A DNA stretch of 41,688 nt from Bacteroidota bacterium (lineage in GTDB: Bacteria; Bacteroidota; Bacteroidia; Bacteroidales; UBA7332): contig JAUZOF010000005.1 in the NCBI GenBank assembly GCA_030706585.1, forward strand, positions 1 through 41,688, read 5' to 3'. The translations under genes were made by a program, and so were the position numbers. The notes beneath the pieces were generated by a model, which was not told where the DNA came from, searched no databases, and saw only the letters and a list, made by a program, of their open reading frames with translations. Below are positions 1 to 6,254 of this stretch, in pieces; the first letter of the stretch is position 1; every line of letters begins with the position of its first letter.

Positions 1-253
1 CGTCCTCTTTGATGAAAACCTTGTGGCTGATACGCCCGCTTTCCAGCCGTTTATAGTAAATAACATAACCGCCGCGTTCCCAATGCAACAACTTCATAGA
101 TGTGCGGCTTTTATTCAAAAAAACATATACATCTCCATTGGTAGGACTCAGCGACAGATAACGGATTAATCCACACAGTCCATCTAATCCCTTGCGCAAA
201 TCAACGCCTTGCAAGTATACCACATAGCGGGTTCTTTTATTTAAACTGGACAT
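1..253 (-). CDS. tnpB: IS66 family accessory protein TnpB (Orf2), 3' end outside window
   Basis: The minus strand from the ATG at 251-253 encodes a protein beginning MSSLNKRTRYVVYLQGVDLR and running off the left edge of the window after about 84 codons. It contains a KGLDGLCGLIR segment and later LLHWERGGYVIYYKRLESG, which are the hallmark conserved stretches of IS66 Orf2 proteins (the ~115-120 aa accessory protein found beside the DDE transposase TnpC). TnpB is required for transposition of IS66 elements in the systems studied, but its biochemical role is unclear. The gene is intact as far as it can be read. The transposase would lie to the left, outside the window. No tnpA is present between this gene and the proposed element end at 320. 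Confidence 0.9.
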   Translation of the reverse strand, partial: MSSLNKRTRYVVYLQGVDLRKGLDGLCGLIRYLSLSPTNGDVYVFLNKSRTSMKLLHWERGGYVIYYKRLESGRISHKVFIKED

Positions 254-320
254 AAATTTATTTTAACAAATGTCGATGTTTAGGATATTATCGAAAAGAC
301 GGCCTATTGGGAATGCTTAC
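1..320 (-). mobile_element. End of an IS66-type insertion element
   Basis: This stretch holds tnpB and a 67-bp leader that ends, read on the minus strand, in GTAAGCATTCC at 320. IS66 family ends typically begin GTAAGC, so 320 is the proposed terminus. A second, diverged copy of the same leader with the same 67-bp distance from a tnpB-like start codon ends at 420, which supports the boundary. The other end lies outside the window, so inverted repeats and the 8-bp target duplication expected for this family cannot be checked here. Confidence 0.65.
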
Positions 321-420
321 CACATAACGATTTCCTTCATTCAAACTAAACATAAGCTTTTTTCAACAAAGGTTGGATTTTATGATATTGCAGTAAAGAC
401 GGTCGATTTGGGATGTTTAC
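321..420 (-). mobile_element. Remnant of a second IS66-type element end with the first codons of its tnpB
   Basis: Read on the minus strand, 420 to 354 is a leader starting GTAAACATCCC, followed at 353 by an ATG and the codons MFSLNEGNRYV. These resemble the first eleven residues of the intact tnpB (MSSLNKRTRYV). The reading frame is cut at 321, exactly where the GTAAGC end of the other element begins. The block 341-420 aligns with 241-320 at a constant 100-bp offset but with many substitutions, so it looks like a related older copy rather than a fresh duplication. An alternative is an old 100-bp tandem duplication of the element end. Confidence 0.6.
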
Positions 421-434
421 GCTTGCAAAGCGTC

Positions 435-471
435 TGTGCAAGCATGTATAGCCAGAGTTCATGCTTGCACA
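435..471. repeat. 12-bp perfect inverted repeat (stem-loop)
   Basis: TGTGCAAGCATG at 435-446 is the exact reverse complement of 460-471, with a 13-base loop. It lies between the IS66 remnant and the ahpF stop codon. No T-run follows on either strand, so it is not a clear intrinsic terminator. Confidence 0.6.
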
Positions 472-485
472 CTGACTACTCCTGT

Positions 486-525
486 AAGAACAGTGAGTTT
501 TACAGCATGAGCACTCACTGTTCTT
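486..525. repeat. 13-bp perfect inverted repeat (stem-loop) downstream of ahpF
   Basis: AAGAACAGTGAGT at 486-498 pairs perfectly with 513-525, with a 14-base loop. A competing stem is possible between TTACAGCA at 500-507 and TGCTGTAA at 526-533. It sits 24 bases beyond the ahpF stop codon and could end or stabilise the ahpCF transcript, but it lacks a good U-tract. Confidence 0.55.
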
Positions 526-548
526 GCTGTAATACCCTCTATTTCCCC

Positions 549-2102
549 TTACACCCGCTTATCCTTGATCTTATCTTCGAATGCAGAAAGAGCTGCTTTG
601 GCTCCTTCACCCATCGCGATGACGATTTGTTTGTAAGGAACGACTGATACATCTCCCGCAGCATAAATGCCGGGAATGGTAGTGCGGCAATGTGCATCTA
701 TCGCAATTTCTCCCGCATGATTCACCTCTACCCAATGGCTGAACAGGTCGCTGTTGGCTTTCAGTCCGATTTGGACAAACACGCCGTCCAGCTCCAGTTT
801 TTGAGCAGTGCCGGATGCCCGGTTCTGGTAATGGATGGCAGTGACTTTGTTACCGTTGCCTTCTATGCGTTGTGTTTGTACACTAGTATGCACGGTGATG
901 TTGGGAATCGTGGCAATTTTATCCTGAAGAATTTGGTCTCCTTTCAGTTCATCGAGGTATTCAAGGACGGTAACTTCTGTCGCGAGGGCCGAAAGGTCGA
1001 TGGCTGCTTCCAGACCGGAGTTTCCGCCACCAACCACCGCTACTTTTTTACCTTTGTAAAAAGGTCCGTCGCAATGCGCACAGAAGGCTACTCCTGAGCC
1101 AATGTACCGGCTTTCTCCCTCCACGTTCAGTCGTCTCCAGCTTGCCCCGGTGGCGATAATCAAAACCGGAGCGGAGATGATCTCCCCGAGTGAAGTGGTC
1201 AGTCGCTTCTGTCCCTCCACGAGGGCGACCTCTTTGATCTTACGGTTATCGAGAATGTCAATCGGATAATCGTTGAGGTGCAGTTTCAGGTTGGCGACGA
1301 GTTGGCTTCCTGTGGTTTGGGGAACTGAAATCAGGTTTTCAATCCCGACAGTTTCCGCCACCTGTCCGCCTACTTTCTCTGCCACGATGGCGACCTTCAA
1401 ACCTTTGCGTGCCGAATAGATGGCCGCCGATACTCCGGCAGGTCCGCCACCTGCTATCAAAACATCGTATTTTCTAATTTCCGCAGATGAAGGATCGTAT
1501 TGAGTACCAAACTTTTCCTCCAGTTTACTCAATAATTCACCTAAAGTAGATCGCCCCACATGGAGCAACTCCCCGTTGGCATAGACCGATGGCACCGCTT
1601 GGATGTTGAGTTTTTCCACCTCTTCCTGATTAATCGACCCGTCGATGATCTCGTGGCTGATATTCGGGTTGAGGATAGAGAGCACATTAAGCGCTTGCAC
1701 CACATCGGGGCAATTGGTACAGGTAAGGGAGATGTAGCTCTTCAGGTGAATGCCTGCGGGCAATGCCTTGATACGGGCGGCAAGCTTTTCATCGGGCAGG
1801 TTTTTGCCAATGCCCTCCATATTCAACACAGCAAGTAGCAGGGAGGTGAATTCGTGTCCGTTGGGCACGGCGCGGAAGAGAAAGGAGGAGGGCGTTCCGT
1901 CTTTGTCAATGCTCAGGCTCAATCCTTCTCCTGCTGCGATTTTTACTTCCGTCTGGTCGGAGCAAGCAGCCACTTCTTCAATCAGGGTAACCATCTCTGC
2001 CCGTGCAGGGTGGGACGGTGCAGCTGTAATCTGAAAGGTGTATTTGGATTTTAACCCTGCGAACAACCCTTTGATCTGTTCTTTTAAAGCCTGGTCTAAC
2101 AT
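549..2102 (-). CDS. ahpF: Alkyl hydroperoxide reductase subunit F (NADH-dependent flavoprotein)
   Basis: AhpF passes electrons from NADH through FAD and two disulfides to AhpC, which reduces peroxides in the cytoplasm. From the ATG at 2102 the protein has 517 residues, the usual AhpF length; an upstream in-frame start at 2150 would add 16 residues that do not fit the family. The N-terminal double thioredoxin fold carries CTNC at residues 128-131. The FAD-binding GGGPAG is near 218-223. The thioredoxin-reductase-type CAHC is at 341-344, and the NADH-binding GGGNSG follows. All four redox cysteines are present. It lies 64 bp downstream of ahpC on the same strand, separated by a terminator-like hairpin. 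Confidence 0.96.
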   Translation of the reverse strand: MLDQALKEQIKGLFAGLKSKYTFQITAAPSHPARAEMVTLIEEVAACSDQTEVKIAAGEGLSLSIDKDGTPSSFLFRAVPNGHEFTSLLLAVLNMEGIGKNLPDEKLAARIKALPAGIHLKSYISLTCTNCPDVVQALNVLSILNPNISHEIIDGSINQEEVEKLNIQAVPSVYANGELLHVGRSTLGELLSKLEEKFGTQYDPSSAEIRKYDVLIAGGGPAGVSAAIYSARKGLKVAIVAEKVGGQVAETVGIENLISVPQTTGSQLVANLKLHLNDYPIDILDNRKIKEVALVEGQKRLTTSLGEIISAPVLIIATGASWRRLNVEGESRYIGSGVAFCAHCDGPFYKGKKVAVVGGGNSGLEAAIDLSALATEVTVLEYLDELKGDQILQDKIATIPNITVHTSVQTQRIEGNGNKVTAIHYQNRASGTAQKLELDGVFVQIGLKANSDLFSHWVEVNHAGEIAIDAHCRTTIPGIYAAGDVSVVPYKQIVIAMGEGAKAALSAFEDKIKDKRV

Positions 2103-2116
2103 AATTTCCGGTTTGT

Positions 2117-2145
2117 AAAAAGGGAGATACCGTGAAGCATCTCCC
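2117..2145 (-). terminator. Terminator-like hairpin between ahpC and ahpF (possible attenuator)
   Basis: Read in the direction of transcription, GGGAGAT (2128-2122 end) pairs with ATCTCCC (2145-2139 end) around a 10-base loop and is followed directly by five T residues, the layout of an intrinsic terminator. It sits in the 64-bp gap between the ahpC stop and the ahpF start. Partial termination here would yield more ahpC than ahpF mRNA. Confidence 0.6.
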
Positions 2146-2166
2146 TGCAATTTACACTGTTACTAA

Positions 2167-2730
2167 TTAAAGCTTACCGACAAGGTCGATGCTTGGTTTC
2201 AAGGTTTTGTCGCCCTGATGCCATTTAGCCGGACAAACTTCATCTTTGTGGTCAGCCACAAACTGAAGGGCTTGCAGGCGGCGCAAGAGTTCTTCGGCGT
2301 TACGGCCGATATTTCCGGCTACTACTTCGTAAGCGACAATTTCACCGTAAGGGTTTACGATAAATGTTCCGCGCTCTGACAGACCTACCGATTCGATCAT
2401 TACGTCAAATCCTCGCGCCAATACTCCGGTTGGGTCAGCAAGCATCGGATATTCAATTTTCTGGATAGTCGCTGAAGCATCGTGCCATGCTTTGTGTACG
2501 AAGTGTGTGTCGCAGGATACCGCGTAAATTTCAGCTCCGGTAGCTTTGAATTCGCTGTATTTGTTTGCCAGGTCTTCCAACTCAGTTGGACATACGAAAG
2601 TAAAGTCGGCAGGGTAAAAGAAGAATACGGACCATTTGCCCAATACATCTTCTTTGCTTACTTCCTTGAATCCGTTATTTACGAATGCCTGAACTTTGAA
2701 ATCTACAATTTGTTTTCCAATCTGTGACAT
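2167..2730 (-). CDS. ahpC: Alkyl hydroperoxide reductase subunit C (2-Cys peroxiredoxin)
   Basis: AhpC is a typical 2-Cys peroxiredoxin that reduces hydrogen peroxide and organic hydroperoxides and is recycled by AhpF. The 187-residue length matches the AhpC family. The peroxidatic cysteine lies in FTFVCPTEL at Cys47, and the resolving cysteine lies in DEVCPAKW at Cys166. The YF-type C-terminus is present in altered form (DLVGKL). It is the promoter-proximal gene of the ahpCF pair, with a well-formed Bacteroidota promoter upstream at 2792-2823. The oxyR gene 550 bp away on the other strand suggests peroxide-responsive control, as known in Bacteroides. Confidence 0.97.
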   Translation of the reverse strand: MSQIGKQIVDFKVQAFVNNGFKEVSKEDVLGKWSVFFFYPADFTFVCPTELEDLANKYSEFKATGAEIYAVSCDTHFVHKAWHDASATIQKIEYPMLADPTGVLARGFDVMIESVGLSERGTFIVNPYGEIVAYEVVAGNIGRNAEELLRRLQALQFVADHKDEVCPAKWHQGDKTLKPSIDLVGKL

Positions 2731-2791
2731 AATCTTTTCTATTTAAGTTGTTTGATAATTTGATTCGATACGTTTCCGTTGTTTGATAATG

Positions 2792-2823
2792 CAAAGTTAA
2801 AGCTGGAAAAGTGATAAGTCAAA
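2792..2823 (-). promoter_or_regulatory. Bacteroidota-type promoter of ahpCF
   Basis: On the minus strand TTTG (2820-2823) is followed after 20 bases by TAACTTTG (2792-2799), matching the -33 TTTG and -7 TAnnTTTG consensus with the expected 19-21 base spacing. The ahpC start codon is about 60 bases downstream. Confidence 0.8.
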
Positions 2824-2911
2824 CAGATAACATCTATGAGATTATAGGCAAAATCTATATGGTTTATGTTTGCTTATATCGGTGTATTTTCTTATTCAAG
2901 TAACTTTGATT

Positions 2912-3223
2912 ATGAATAAGGGCGGAAAGTCTGAGCGATATTATTTACTTTTACGCAAGGAAAAAGAATTACATATTCTTATAAATAAGGATTATATGAC
3001 TTTTATTGAAAGGCTTACAGACTTTATAATAGTTCTGGAAAAAGAGAACTTGAATCAAAAAGATACAGCATTGAACAAAATCATTGAGATTTTGAAAACA
3101 ATAGATAATGATAAGGCTTTAATGAGTGAAAAAGGACTTATAAACAGAATAGCAATAGATTGTGTCAGAGATTGGAAAGTTATTGAGCAAATACTTCAAT
3201 TTACTGATAATTATACGAAATGA
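2912..3223 (+). CDS. Small AT-rich hypothetical protein between ahpC and oxyR
   Basis: I do not recognise this protein. The frame is open for 117 codons from 2870; the ATG at 2912 gives 103 residues (MNKGGKSERYYLLLRKEKEL...) and drops a hydrophobic leader that looks like translated promoter DNA. The product is mostly charged, predicted helical by composition, without cysteine clusters, signal peptide or membrane segment. Base composition is clearly more AT-rich than in the flanking ahpC and oxyR. A TAACTTTG box at 2901-2908 ends three bases before the ATG, so either that box is coincidental, the transcript is leaderless, or translation starts at the ATG at 2996. It may be a recently acquired gene or a remnant. 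Confidence 0.45.
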   Translation: MNKGGKSERYYLLLRKEKELHILINKDYMTFIERLTDFIIVLEKENLNQKDTALNKIIEILKTIDNDKALMSEKGLINRIAIDCVRDWKVIEQILQFTDNYTK

Positions 3224-3280
3224 TTTTCTTTTCAATGGTTATTTCCCTCATTCCCTCACCCCCTCAATCCCTATAAAGAT

Positions 3281-4204
3281 ATGAACCTCCAACAACTCGA
3301 ATACATCACTGCCCTCGACAAAACCCGTCACTTCGTGCGAGCCGCCGAACTGTGTGGCGTGACGCAACCCACCCTCAGCTCGATGATTCAGAAGCTCGAA
3401 GACGAACTGGGTTGCCGTATCTTCGACCGTTCGGTACATCCTATCGAGCCTACCGTAGCGGGAAAGCTGATCCTCCAACATGCGCAGGTCATCCTGTTTC
3501 ATGTAAAGCAGTTGAATGAAAACGTATTGGCGCAGAAAGGTGAATTATCGGGCTCACTTTCGCTGGCGATTATCCCGACTGTTGTGCCTTACCTGTTGCC
3601 AAAGTTTATCTCCCATTTCCGAAAGGATTATCCGGATGTTTCGCTCAAAGTCTCGGAGATGCAGACTGAGACCATCATCCGCAAGCTCCATTCGGCAGAG
3701 ATTGACATGGCGATACTGGCCACTCCGCTCGAAGACCCGAAAATACTCGAAGTGCCGCTCTATTACGAACGGTTTATCGCTTACATTTCTCCGAAAGAAC
3801 CGATTTACGAAAAGCAAGAATTGTGTCCGCACGAGCTTCCGCTGGAGCACCTCTGGATACTTGAGGAGGGGCACTGCCTGCGCAACCAGGTACTGAACTT
3901 TTGCGAAAGCAAGAGCTTCACCTCAGCAGTTGAGGCCGGCAGTATTGATACGTTGGTGAAGATTGTGGATGAGAATAACGGCTACACGGTCATTCCGGAG
4001 TTGCACATCGAACTGCTGAGCGAAGAGCAAAAGCAAAACCTTCGGGAAATTGTACGTCCCGAGGCGACCCGGGAGATTTCGCTGGTAATCCGCCACGACT
4101 ATGTGCGCGAGGGACTGATGAATGCCGTCGCCAAATGTGTAAAGGAGATTATCCCCGCTCACATGCTGGATACGCGATTGAAGAAATTTGCAATAAAACT
4201 ATAG
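3281..4204 (+). CDS. oxyR: Peroxide-sensing LysR-type regulator OxyR
   Basis: OxyR is a DNA-binding regulator activated by hydrogen peroxide through an intramolecular disulfide. The 307-residue protein starts with a LysR-type winged helix (MNLQQLEYITALDKTRHFVR, residues 1-20, with the helix-turn-helix to about 60) and continues with a periplasmic-binding-like sensor domain. The redox pair is visible as HCLRNQVLNFC, placing cysteines at 199 and 208, the same numbers as the sensor cysteines of E. coli OxyR. It is adjacent to ahpCF, a classic OxyR target. No strong promoter box was identified in the 57-bp gap upstream, so it may be read with the small gene before it. Confidence 0.95.
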   Translation: MNLQQLEYITALDKTRHFVRAAELCGVTQPTLSSMIQKLEDELGCRIFDRSVHPIEPTVAGKLILQHAQVILFHVKQLNENVLAQKGELSGSLSLAIIPTVVPYLLPKFISHFRKDYPDVSLKVSEMQTETIIRKLHSAEIDMAILATPLEDPKILEVPLYYERFIAYISPKEPIYEKQELCPHELPLEHLWILEEGHCLRNQVLNFCESKSFTSAVEAGSIDTLVKIVDENNGYTVIPELHIELLSEEQKQNLREIVRPEATREISLVIRHDYVREGLMNAVAKCVKEIIPAHMLDTRLKKFAIKL

Positions 4205-4302
4205 GCAGATGTTTTAAGTCTGCTCCTATTCATAGCCGTCAGCTGAAGCAGACGGCAATGTGGAAATTCGAACAAAGACTTTAGCCAAAAGATATTTACA
4301 TC

Positions 4303-4542
4303 ATGGAACAAAAACAATTCACCAAAGCGGAACTCGCCCGCTTCAATGGGCAAAACGGAATGCCTTGCTATATTGCATTCGATGGAAAAGTGTACGATGT
4401 GTCGGATAGTACCATGTGGGAAGATGGAAACCATCAGGGCGTGCATGATGCCGGAATGGACCTGACCCGCGATATGGATGATGCACCGCACAGTGCGAAG
4501 GTGTTGTATGCTTTTCCAATTGTAGGGGAATTGGTCGGCTAA
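4303..4542 (+). CDS. Small cytochrome b5-like heme/steroid-binding domain protein
   Basis: The 79-residue protein is a single cytochrome b5-like domain. It starts KQFTKAELARFNGQNG, has the YIAFDGKVYDVSDS strand region, then MWEDGNHQGVHDAGMDLT, in which His residues sit where the family's first heme ligand region lies, and ends in an APHSAKVL helix and FPIVGELVG. There is no signal peptide or membrane anchor, so it should be cytoplasmic. Such stand-alone domains occur in anaerobic bacteria; the ligand and partner are generally unknown. It lies 98 bp after oxyR on the same strand, so a link to peroxide stress is possible but is inference. Confidence 0.8.
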   Translation: MEQKQFTKAELARFNGQNGMPCYIAFDGKVYDVSDSTMWEDGNHQGVHDAGMDLTRDMDDAPHSAKVLYAFPIVGELVG

Positions 4543-4602
4543 TTGCTACAAAACATTGCGTTCCATTGTTTTAATAATGAGAGGTTGATAAAACACAAAG
4601 CA

Positions 4603-5361
4603 ATGGAAGCGAAGTCCGGTTTGCCGGGATTGTTTATCGGGACATCCGGCTGGAGTTATAAGCATTGGCAGGGAGTCTTCTATCCCGAGGGAGTGACTCA
4701 GGACAGATACCTGGAGCATTACCTGACACAGTTTGACTGTGTGGAGTTGAATGCCAGTTTCTACCATTTGCCTTTGAAAACAACGGTTGCCGGTTGGATA
4801 AGAAGAACTCCGGCAAACTTCCGATTCTGCACCAAACTGAGCCGTTACATCACCCATCAGAAATACCTCGTGGATGTAGAGGAGGCGCTGAAGAATTACT
4901 TCACGCTCTTTGGCAGGATGAAGGCCAGGCTTGGCCCCGTATTGGTACAATTACCTCCCGGTTTGGCTTACGATGAAGAGCTGTTTAGTCGTTTTGTGGA
5001 AATGCTCAGGTTGTATCCTGAATTTCGTTATGCTGTTGAGGTGCGGCATCCTTCCTGGCTAAGGGATGAATTTTTTCAACTCCTCTCGAAAGAGGATATT
5101 GCCTTTGTAATTGCCGACTCCGGAGGTCAGTTCCCTTTTTCAGAGATGGTTACAGCCGATTTTGTTTATCTGCGGTTTCATGGTCGCGAATTATTGTACG
5201 CTTCCAATTACAGCGAGGAGGAACTGAATCAATATGCTGGTAAAATTGTGAGTTGGCTGAAAGAAGGAAAAGAGGTCTGGGCGTTTTTCAATAATGATTA
5301 CGCCGGTTTTGCACCTTTCAACGCGATGCAATTGAGAGAAATGGTCTGCGCTAAAGTATGA
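4603..5361 (+). CDS. DUF72 family protein (YecE-like)
   Basis: From the ATG at 4603 the protein has 252 residues. An in-frame TTG at 4543 directly abuts the previous stop codon but would add an atypical leader. The sequence starts FIGTSGWSYKHWQGVFYP, the DUF72 signature, and includes the ELNASFYHLP and AVEVRHPSWL segments typical of this TIM-barrel-like family. The biochemical function of DUF72 is not established. It is followed after only 3 bp by the small gene at 5365, so the two are almost certainly cotranscribed. Confidence 0.9.
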   Translation: MEAKSGLPGLFIGTSGWSYKHWQGVFYPEGVTQDRYLEHYLTQFDCVELNASFYHLPLKTTVAGWIRRTPANFRFCTKLSRYITHQKYLVDVEEALKNYFTLFGRMKARLGPVLVQLPPGLAYDEELFSRFVEMLRLYPEFRYAVEVRHPSWLRDEFFQLLSKEDIAFVIADSGGQFPFSEMVTADFVYLRFHGRELLYASNYSEEELNQYAGKIVSWLKEGKEVWAFFNNDYAGFAPFNAMQLREMVCAKV

Positions 5362-5364
5362 ATC

Positions 5365-5631
5365 ATGGATTTAATTCCTATCAGAGTCGAAAGTTACGCC
5401 GGGTATAAGGCAGATGAATCTCCCCGCTTTTTTTACTGGGATAATATCCGCTTTGAAATTAAAGAAATTGCAGATCGGTGGTATCAGGGATATATTGATT
5501 CGGAAGAGTTGGCTGCGAACTATTTCAAAGTCATCACAACCGATGATAAGTTTTATTTACTTAAGCATGAGCTGGAATCGGACCAATGGTATCTCCTTAT
5601 TAAAGGTGAGATGATGAATGTATTGCCATGA
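5365..5631 (+). CDS. Small DUF6504-like protein
   Basis: The 88-residue protein begins MDLIPIRVESYAGYKADESP and contains an FYWDNIRFEIKEIADRW segment followed by YFKVITTDDKFYLLKHELES and a WYLLIKG end. This pattern of a short beta-rich domain (a rewritten Trp/Tyr strand, a basic or aromatic middle and a KFYLL strand) resembles DUF6504 proteins as I remember them; this is similarity by eye, not a search. There is no signal peptide. It starts 3 bp after the DUF72 gene and probably shares its transcript. Function is unknown. Confidence 0.7.
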   Translation: MDLIPIRVESYAGYKADESPRFFYWDNIRFEIKEIADRWYQGYIDSEELAANYFKVITTDDKFYLLKHELESDQWYLLIKGEMMNVLP

Positions 5632-5679
5632 AGTGTCAGGTGTACCCTACTGTTCGGATAAATGGCTTGGAGAGATGCC

Positions 5680-5847
5680 GAAATGCTCCGTCGGCAGGCA
5701 GAAATGCGATAGAGGCACCCGGAAATGCTCCGTCGGCAGGCAGAAATGCGAGAGAGTCATACAGAAATGCTTCGTCGGCACGCAGAAATGCGAGGGAGTC
5801 ATGCAGAAATGCATCAGCGGCACGCAGAAATGCGAGGGAGGCAGACT
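5680..5847. repeat. Eight 21-bp tandem repeats in alternating A/B form
   Basis: Units start exactly every 21 bases at 5680, 5701, 5722, 5743, 5764, 5785, 5806 and 5827. Every unit begins GAAATGC. Odd units continue like TCCGTCGGCAGGCA and even units like GAGAGAGTCATACA, so the higher-order period is 42 bp. The array fills the gap between the convergent genes at 5631 and 5885. Because 21 is a multiple of three, spurious open frames run through it. Confidence 0.9.
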
Positions 5848-5871
5848 CTCTCGCATTTCTGTCTGCCTCCC
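5825..5871. terminator. Repeat-derived hairpin between convergent genes
   Basis: The last array unit is followed by inverted copies. CAGAAATGCGAGGGAG (5825-5840) pairs with 5846-5861 with one mismatch. Alternatively GGGAGGCAGAC (5836-5846) pairs perfectly with 5861-5871. The two stems exclude each other. The position just outside both stop codons suggests a bidirectional terminator, though there is no T-run. Confidence 0.5.
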
Positions 5872-5884
5872 CGACGGTTTCGCA

Positions 5885-6202
5885 TCATCTGAGTTTATTA
5901 TTCAGGCTCATCCAGCTTCCGCCGTTATATACTTCCTGATACCCGCGGGATTTCAGAAGGCTCTTAGCCGAAGCGCTGCGCATACCCGATGCGCAACAGG
6001 TGATAATAGGCTTGTTTTTATCTTTCAGTTTACCGAGATTAGCGCTCAGTGCATCGACCGAAATGTTGACCGAACCTTTGATGTGTCCTCCTGCATATTC
6101 ACCTTTAGTGCGTACGTCGAGGATGATGGCACCTTGTTTTACCAGTTCGGCATAATCTACTTTCGGGCCGAAACCCAGCAATTGTTTGATTGTATTCAGC
6201 AT
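5885..6202 (-). CDS. Single-domain rhodanese-like sulfurtransferase
   Basis: The 105-residue protein is one rhodanese domain with a short N-terminal helix. The substrate cysteine loop is CCASGMRS around residues 69-76, and LDVRTKGEYAGGHIKGSVNI is the conserved early rhodanese segment. Such proteins carry a persulfide on the active-site cysteine and pass sulfur to acceptors. No signal peptide is seen, so it is likely cytoplasmic. It lies 52 bp downstream of the multi-rhodanese flavoprotein on the same strand and probably shares its transcript, which points to a common role in persulfide, polysulfide or thiol redox handling. Confidence 0.9.
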   Translation of the reverse strand: MLNTIKQLLGFGPKVDYAELVKQGAIILDVRTKGEYAGGHIKGSVNISVDALSANLGKLKDKNKPIITCCASGMRSASAKSLLKSRGYQEVYNGGSWMSLNNKLR

Positions 6203-6254
6203 AATGTATTGGAATAATTTTATGTTTAATATTTTAGGTCAATCGTTGAAGCTT

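Noticed and set aside
254-548. tRNA or other RNA gene in the structured gap before ahpF
   Set aside because: The stem-loops do not form a cloverleaf, there is no T-loop GTTCGANTC motif, and part of the gap is explained by IS66 ends.
5680-5847. Possible CRISPR array
   Set aside because: Repeats are contiguous 21-bp units with no unique spacers and no cas genes nearby.
5618-6217. A 199-codon plus-strand open frame rich in cysteine (repeating KCSVGRQ-type heptads)
   Set aside because: It is the translation of the 21-bp array followed by the antisense of the rhodanese gene; 21 is divisible by three, so a frame stays open by chance.
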